A stretch of DNA of 64,000 bases from Podochytrium sp. JEL0797 (Eukaryota; Chytridiomycota; Chytridiomycetes; Chytridiales; Chytriomycetaceae). The translations under genes and the position numbers were made by a program. Where the stretch lies: positions 1 to 64,000 of the forward strand of contig JADGJG010000022.1 of assembly GCA_027596195.1 (NCBI GenBank), in the 5' to 3' direction. Positions 56,599 through 64,000 of this stretch are shown here, one piece after another. Within the stretch, counting starts at the first letter, position 1. Each line of letters starts with the position of its first letter. The notes under the pieces are model-generated. The model had not been told where the DNA came from and made no database searches. It saw only the letters and a program-made list of their open reading frames with translations.

Positions 56599-57054
56599 CA
56601 AGCTGCTTGGACGGAATAAAGCATCAGTTTTATTGGCGAAATGGATTACGGGACGAAATGGCCAATCGCAGCCTTGCATCGCCGAATTTCTCTGGAAATT
56701 CCCAGGAAATTCCCTGGCGGGGGAAACTCAAGCCTTGACCTGATTAATTGTTAGCTGAAAACGATACTGTTTGCTTTCTCGTTGCGAGAATGCTGGAGAA
56801 TTGCTTAGAGTGTTGCTTACGCATCTAGCCAACTGTTATCAGTGCCTCGCAACTTGATCTCGATTTTTTTCTTTGCGCTTTTTCTTTCACAGAATCGAGG
56901 TGAGCTTTCGCCGCCCATCAACTTGCCAACACCCCTGCATCCCCTGATACGCGCCGCCTTCGAACAATCTGCCATACAATCATGCGAAGCTCACATCCTC
57001 TCTGATAAATCTTTCTGTCGGCGTTTGCTGAACGCCATTATGTTCTTCTAGAAA
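56599..57054. other. Gene-free stretch before aconitase
   Basis: 456 bp with the derlin AATAAA at 56615 and the aconitase promoter. Short open frames only. Confidence 0.5.
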
Positions 57055-59805
<2,751 letters not shown>

Positions 59806-60185
59806 GGGGTGGTGGTGTTCTTTGTCTTGTCGCGCATCGAAATGAAGATTTCTATTTTCTCTTTATACTTTTTTTTAAGAATGTTTTTCCGTTTCAGTTT
59901 GAAGATCTCATGTTTTTTTGCGAATTTTTTTTGTGTATGAGCTTGTGGAGTGATTGGCGCGTTTCCACTTATTCTGCACGTTCTGTTAATCTAAATTAAT
60001 GATAAACCGGAAAAGAATCGCGAATGAAATGCAATCACAACCAATCGCCATTTTGTGGAGAATTTTTTCCTTATTTTTCTTGGAATTGCCCAAATTCATT
60101 CATTTCGCAAACAGTTAGCAGAGGCAATTCGTTCATTGCGGGATCGGAATCGGCAACTTTCGTGAACCAGGCCAAAAACACAACC
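59806..60185. other. Intergenic region
   Basis: 380 bp with a T-rich 3' end of aconitase and the leader of the next gene. An in-frame extension upstream from 60186 to 60024 exists but looks like leader sequence, not protein. Confidence 0.5.
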
Positions 60186-61535
60186 ATGCCGAACCGCGAT
60201 CAAACGCACCAAGCCATCAAGTTCTTTCTCGGAGACGCACAGTCCACCGAGCTCCTCCGCGCTACCACCAACTCGCGCGCACCCTCCAAAAAGTCACTGC
60301 GCAGCCAAACTTCCATTGACGACCTCGACAACATGTTCCGCGAAATCTCTGTCGTCGCCCCGTATCGGTACACGTCGTCTCCGCTCCAGGAACCCGTGTT
60401 CCCACCACCGCCCGCGATGGCGGCAGGTCTGCGTTCGTATTCGAGAAAGGGAGTTGAGAGTGTGGACCACACCCTTGTCTCTTGCACGAGCGGACACGCG
60501 TCGCTCGCTCCGCAATACAACTCTGCCACCGCTGCCACACCGGCACGCAAAATGCCCACCTCGGCATCGTCCTCAACACATCGAGGCGTTGTCGTAGCAT
60601 CTCGACCGAGTTTGGACAGCTTGAACAACCCCCTGCCGCGTACGTCCTCCACGGCCTCCTCTTCAAACCACAGTCGCGCCGCATCAACACACCGCAGCTG
60701 TTCCACACATCACAGCGGTGGTGGTGGAGCTGCCAGCTCCGCACCTCCACTCACACCCACGTCCCCGAAGCAAGAATACGCTTTCCCTTCACGCAAGGGA
60801 TCCGCCACATCGTCCCTTCACGCACTTTCTTCCTCCATGTCGAGTCTGGACGCGATCGAGATGCATTGGGATGCTGCCAATTGTCGACCTGTTACTTCGA
60901 GTCCTTCGAACCATTCGTACAACTCCACTACAACGACAACTGCACTCAAGTCCGAATTCCTCGCCATCCAACGCACAACCTCCCCCGCACCCCTCTCCCC
61001 CACAGACGTGTGTTGCGGAATCGTGAAGCATGAAGGCGTCGATGCAACGGGTAGTGGCGGTGTGTTTCCGTTTTTTGGAAAGTCCGGATCCACTCAAGCG
61101 GGGAGACAAGTGGGTGTGATTGTGTTTCAGAACGCGAGTATTGCGTTGCATGGGGTCAAGAAATCGATGGTGGATGGGTTGGGGTTGTTGGGGCCGGGGA
61201 GTGGTCCGGTTTTGTGTTCGAGCGTTGCAACCAGGAGGGCAGGAGGAGGACACGATGAAGACGCGATTCGCACCCTCGTGTCAACACTAACGGATAAAAC
61301 GGCCGACGCCATCCTCCACTTGACGCGACAGAGCACCGTGCGCAGGGTGCAAGAGAAGGATCGGTATTTGATGCTGGTCACGGGGAGACGCGTGCGGAGG
61401 AGTAAATTGGCCGTGCTGTTTCACGGGGCCATGAAGGAGGAAGAGAACGCGTCGTGGGTGTTGGAGTTTGATACCAGTGAGTCCATGACGCGGTGGAAGG
61501 TGGTGTTGAGGGCTGCGATTTTGAATGCAAAATAG
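60186..61535 (+). CDS. Ser/Thr-rich protein with PH-like C-terminus, member 1
   Basis: Intronless, 449 residues from the ATG before PNRDQTHQ. The N-terminal 270 residues are dominated by Ser, Thr, Pro and His and are probably disordered. From about residue 280 a structured part follows, ending ASWVLEFDTSESMTRWKVVLRAAIL, which has the closing strand and helix with the invariant Trp of a PH domain. A short shared motif near the start (DNMFREIS) recurs as DNMFLTIS in member 2. PH domains bind phosphoinositides or proteins; the target here is unknown. Confidence 0.7.
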   Translation: MPNRDQTHQAIKFFLGDAQSTELLRATTNSRAPSKKSLRSQTSIDDLDNMFREISVVAPYRYTSSPLQEPVFPPPPAMAAGLRSYSRKGVESVDHTLVSCTSGHASLAPQYNSATAATPARKMPTSASSSTHRGVVVASRPSLDSLNNPLPRTSSTASSSNHSRAASTHRSCSTHHSGGGGAASSAPPLTPTSPKQEYAFPSRKGSATSSLHALSSSMSSLDAIEMHWDAANCRPVTSSPSNHSYNSTTTTTALKSEFLAIQRTTSPAPLSPTDVCCGIVKHEGVDATGSGGVFPFFGKSGSTQAGRQVGVIVFQNASIALHGVKKSMVDGLGLLGPGSGPVLCSSVATRRAGGGHDEDAIRTLVSTLTDKTADAILHLTRQSTVRRVQEKDRYLMLVTGRRVRRSKLAVLFHGAMKEEENASWVLEFDTSESMTRWKVVLRAAILNAK

Positions 61536-61611
61536 ATGTATAAAAAGGAAATAAAATTCAATTTCAACTTATGTAAAAAGCTTGCAAAATTCATTTCGTT
61601 TATAAGCTTTT

Positions 61612-63282
61612 ATGCAACAACGAGGCGTGAAAATAGTAATGATCAAATCTCCTTCGAGCACACCGGCCATGGACCGGCAATGGTCCCTCGCAGGGCGTTT
61701 TGAATTTCAACGCAGCCCCATCGTGGAATCCACCAAAAAGCTCCGGATCCGGCCCCCACGGCTCACGACTTGCGAGAACGACAACATGTTTCTGACCATT
61801 TCAGCACCCAGCCCGGTCCAGACTATGCCTCCTCAGCACCTGCCGCTCCCGTCCGAAAAGTGTGCGGACGCTTCGCCCCACACGACGGAAACGTTCCACT
61901 CGTTCGTGTTGAGCAGCTTGGAAAGGAGTTACTCTGATCTAGCCACCACCAATCCTCAAGAAAACCCAAGAATATCTCAAGAAGAGAAACCAAGAATCCG
62001 AACCGAACGCACTTCCTCCATCGTTCGCCGCCGCAACAAGACTCCCGCCGCGCCACTCGTCCAACCGCCACTGGAACCACCCCGTCTACGCACGGCGGTC
62101 ACTTCAGAACCGGTCTCACCAGTTTTACCCTCCATGACGTCAAGATCGTTCACGGACCAACCGTCGTCCTTTTCGTCGCCCGTGAATTCGTCTCAATCGA
62201 GCTTGTCGCGTCCAACTCGCAGCGGTGGTGGTGGGATGACGCCGTCTCCAACTCCTACTGCTGGGTTTCTCCTACCGGTTTCTTTACCTCCACAAGCTTT
62301 GGAGCCGAATTCTACGACCGTTGCTGCTCCCTCCCACTTTTTCCGAACCGGCATTCCAACCAACAAGACCGCATTCGCCGAATACATGATGAAAACGACC
62401 CACCCCTCCACTACTCCCGAGAGACGTCCTGTCCCGCAGAAACCCAGTGCACCACCTCTGGCGGCAAGCCCCGCTTCAGCACCCACAAAACACTCCTTCC
62501 GGTCCTTGACCGAATGTCCAAACGCATCCACCCAAACTTCTTCATCGTCCGTGGTTCAAAGGGACAGGATGAGTCAATCTGCTTTTGTGGCGTACATGGC
62601 GCAACGGTCTGGTCCACCAGCGGTGGTGGCGTCTCCTCCCCAAATGGCGATTCCACGTACAAGCACCGACTCTTGTTCCACGCAACGCGAAAGTGTGGAA
62701 TCTGGGGACACGGTGTTGTCCAAAACAATTGAGACAGAGTCACAACAAGCAGGTGCAATGGACTTGTCAGTGCCACGGTACGCGATCGTGAATCACACTC
62801 AGCTCGGGTCCCCCGTTGCTGCATCTACCAGCTCTCTTTTCGGGTGGAAACGCGCATCAGTAGTGGGAGGTGTGAAGCCGATGGTGTGGACGCAGTTTGT
62901 GCTCGTTGGGATGGAGGGACTTTTGTTTCTGTATCCGGTTCCGAAACGCGGTGGTGCAGAGGGATGGTTTAAAACACTCGCTAGTGGGGGGATGTTCGCA
63001 ATGACCCAGTGCGGACGTGACGCGATGAAGCAGCGGCGAGAGGTTTCGATGGGGGTGTTGAATAACTTGCCGTATGCGGTAATGGAGGTGACGCGGGATT
63101 CAGATGCTGTGGTGGAGGAAGGGGTGGGATTGTTTACGCTGCAGGTGATGGGGACGGTGGTGAGGAAGAGTGTGGGTGGGGTGGAAACGAGAGTGGAGGG
63201 GGTAAAGTGGTTGGTGGAGTGTGATGGGGAGGAATCCATGCGCGAGTGGACGCGATATATCCAGGCAGTTTCGAAATTATGA
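61612..63282 (+). CDS. Ser/Thr/Pro-rich protein with PH-like C-terminus, member 2
   Basis: Intronless, 556 residues from the first ATG; an ATG at 61669 (before DRQWSLAG) is an equally good start. A long Pro/Ser/Thr-rich region with two similar short blocks (KTAFAEYMMKT and QSAFVAYMAQR) leads to a C-terminal PH-like domain: WTQFVLVGMEGLLFLYPV, GLFTLQVMGTVV and a final SMREWTRYIQAVSKL helix with the PH Trp. Only 76 bp separate it from member 1 on the same strand, suggesting tandem duplication. Confidence 0.72.
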   Translation: MQQRGVKIVMIKSPSSTPAMDRQWSLAGRFEFQRSPIVESTKKLRIRPPRLTTCENDNMFLTISAPSPVQTMPPQHLPLPSEKCADASPHTTETFHSFVLSSLERSYSDLATTNPQENPRISQEEKPRIRTERTSSIVRRRNKTPAAPLVQPPLEPPRLRTAVTSEPVSPVLPSMTSRSFTDQPSSFSSPVNSSQSSLSRPTRSGGGGMTPSPTPTAGFLLPVSLPPQALEPNSTTVAAPSHFFRTGIPTNKTAFAEYMMKTTHPSTTPERRPVPQKPSAPPLAASPASAPTKHSFRSLTECPNASTQTSSSSVVQRDRMSQSAFVAYMAQRSGPPAVVASPPQMAIPRTSTDSCSTQRESVESGDTVLSKTIETESQQAGAMDLSVPRYAIVNHTQLGSPVAASTSSLFGWKRASVVGGVKPMVWTQFVLVGMEGLLFLYPVPKRGGAEGWFKTLASGGMFAMTQCGRDAMKQRREVSMGVLNNLPYAVMEVTRDSDAVVEEGVGLFTLQVMGTVVRKSVGGVETRVEGVKWLVECDGEESMREWTRYIQAVSKL

Positions 63283-63287
63283 TAAAC

Positions 63288-63455
63288 GATGTAAATAGAA
63301 TATGTGATAGATAAAAAGCTTGTGCAGTCTATTTTCATGCTCTCGCGTTAGCATGCGCCCCAAAAATGATCAGGATAAAAAAAGTGGATGCGAAATGTGA
63401 GATACAAATGTAAATAGAATATGCGATAGATGGAAAGCTTATGCAGTCTATTTTC
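63288..63455. repeat. Direct repeat of about 50 bp, two copies
   Basis: Copies at about 63288-63336 and 63407-63455 share ATGTAAATAGAATATG, GATAGAT, AAAGCTT and GCAGTCTATTTT. They lie 119 bp apart between two convergent genes and probably form 3' flanking material. A related AAGCTTTTATGC piece occurs near 61602. Confidence 0.75.
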
Positions 63456-63566
63456 CCCTCGCATTCACAAAATAAAAAGGAAAAAAACAGAAAATACAAC
63501 AAAATACAACGCGCCCCGCTCCGCATGCGCTCAACGCACCCCCGCTATTGGCGTCCAAATCATCAC

Positions 63567-64000
63567 TCACTCCTCCTCAACACTACACCGCACTTTCGCC
63601 ATATCTGCCAGCAGATTCTTAATCACGGTCATCCACTCCATCATGCTCTCTGGATTCTCAAACTGCAGCATCCACGTCTTGTCCTCCAAAAAGCCAAAAT
63701 CGAGGACCGTCGCAGAGGTGCTCGAGACGGAGGCAAAGGAGGCTGAGTCAGCCGTGTTTTCCATCTTTTTGCCCGTGACTCGCAGCACGTAGACGCCCTT
63801 TTCGCTGACGTGGATTTCAGATTCTGTCGTCAGCCGTAGTACGCTGCTGGGTGGATCGTGCAGTGAATTGGGACTGATTGTGGGCGGCAGAAAGTGCGGG
63901 TTCGAAGAGACAGTTGGAGCGTCGAGGTAGTTTTGGATGGAGGAGCCGAGTGAATAGAAGGGTCCGTTCATTGTATCGGTTTGAGCAGCATAGCGGTCCT
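63567..64000 (-). CDS. PH-like protein, member 3, cut by the window edge
   Basis: The frame is open to the right edge and ends in TGA at 63567-63569. The visible 144 residues end with a PH-like half: EIHVSEKGVYVLRVTGKKM, then KTWMLQFENPESMMEWMTVIKNLLADM, again with the closing Trp. The M at 63971 is in frame but the open frame continues upstream, so the true start is probably outside the window. Convergent with member 2. Confidence 0.65.
   Translation of the reverse strand, partial: DRYAAQTDTMNGPFYSLGSSIQNYLDAPTVSSNPHFLPPTISPNSLHDPPSSVLRLTTESEIHVSEKGVYVLRVTGKKMENTADSASFASVSSTSATVLDFGFLEDKTWMLQFENPESMMEWMTVIKNLLADMAKVRCSVEEE

Overview
The window looks like nuclear DNA of a fungus, most likely an early-diverging, chytrid-like lineage. 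Genes are dense on both strands and most carry several short GT-AG introns (about 35 to 125 nt). The fungal signs are UTP14, SAP30, FYV10/MAEA, a BTB protein and fungal-type secreted acid phosphatases. They sit beside genes often missing from yeasts: RAD51C, a serine-hydrolase-like protein and an EBP-type sterol isomerase. The lineage call is inference. No tRNA, rRNA, CRISPR array or transposase was recognised.

Layout. 1-0.7 kb: a poly-C edge and no convincing gene. 0.7-5.2 kb: a two-finger ZC2HC1-like protein, MEMO1 and RAD51C. 5.4-9.2 kb: a duplicated and decaying segment with two bromodomain fragments, an intact gene of unknown function and its broken copy. 9.4-13.0 kb: UTP14 (small-subunit processome). 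13.6-16.5 kb: a highly repetitive Ala/Pro/Lys protein rich in S/T-P-x-K. 17.1-20.6 kb: three tandem genes for small Cys-rich proteins with GPI-like tails. 20.8-36 kb: mostly housekeeping genes (MYND-ankyrin protein, SERHL-like hydrolase, GT61 glycosyltransferase, GID/CTLH E3 subunit, argininosuccinate lyase, two FMN-binding split-barrel proteins, sterol isomerase, BTB protein, MYND protein). 36.2-40.2 kb: three tandem acid phosphatases with CACGTG promoter boxes; the first has a broken 3' end. 40.6-45.6 kb: a multipass membrane protein, a CaMK-type kinase, Lunapark and SAP30. 45.6-47 kb: gene-poor, with decayed repeats.

46.9-55.7 kb is the most unusual part. It is a tandem duplication of a unit of about 4.4 kb. 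Each copy carries a full-length five-exon gene for an NLR-like STAND protein of about 1160 residues: a disordered N-terminus, an NB-ARC-type NTPase, a helical TPR-like region and a basic tail. The duplication cut through the neighbouring derlin gene and left a truncated derlin 5' end between the copies. The intact derlin follows at 55.5 kb, then mitochondrial aconitase, then three PH-domain-like genes, the last running off the window.

Exon boundaries were worked out by hand from splice consensus, reading phase and protein-family alignment. They are predictions.
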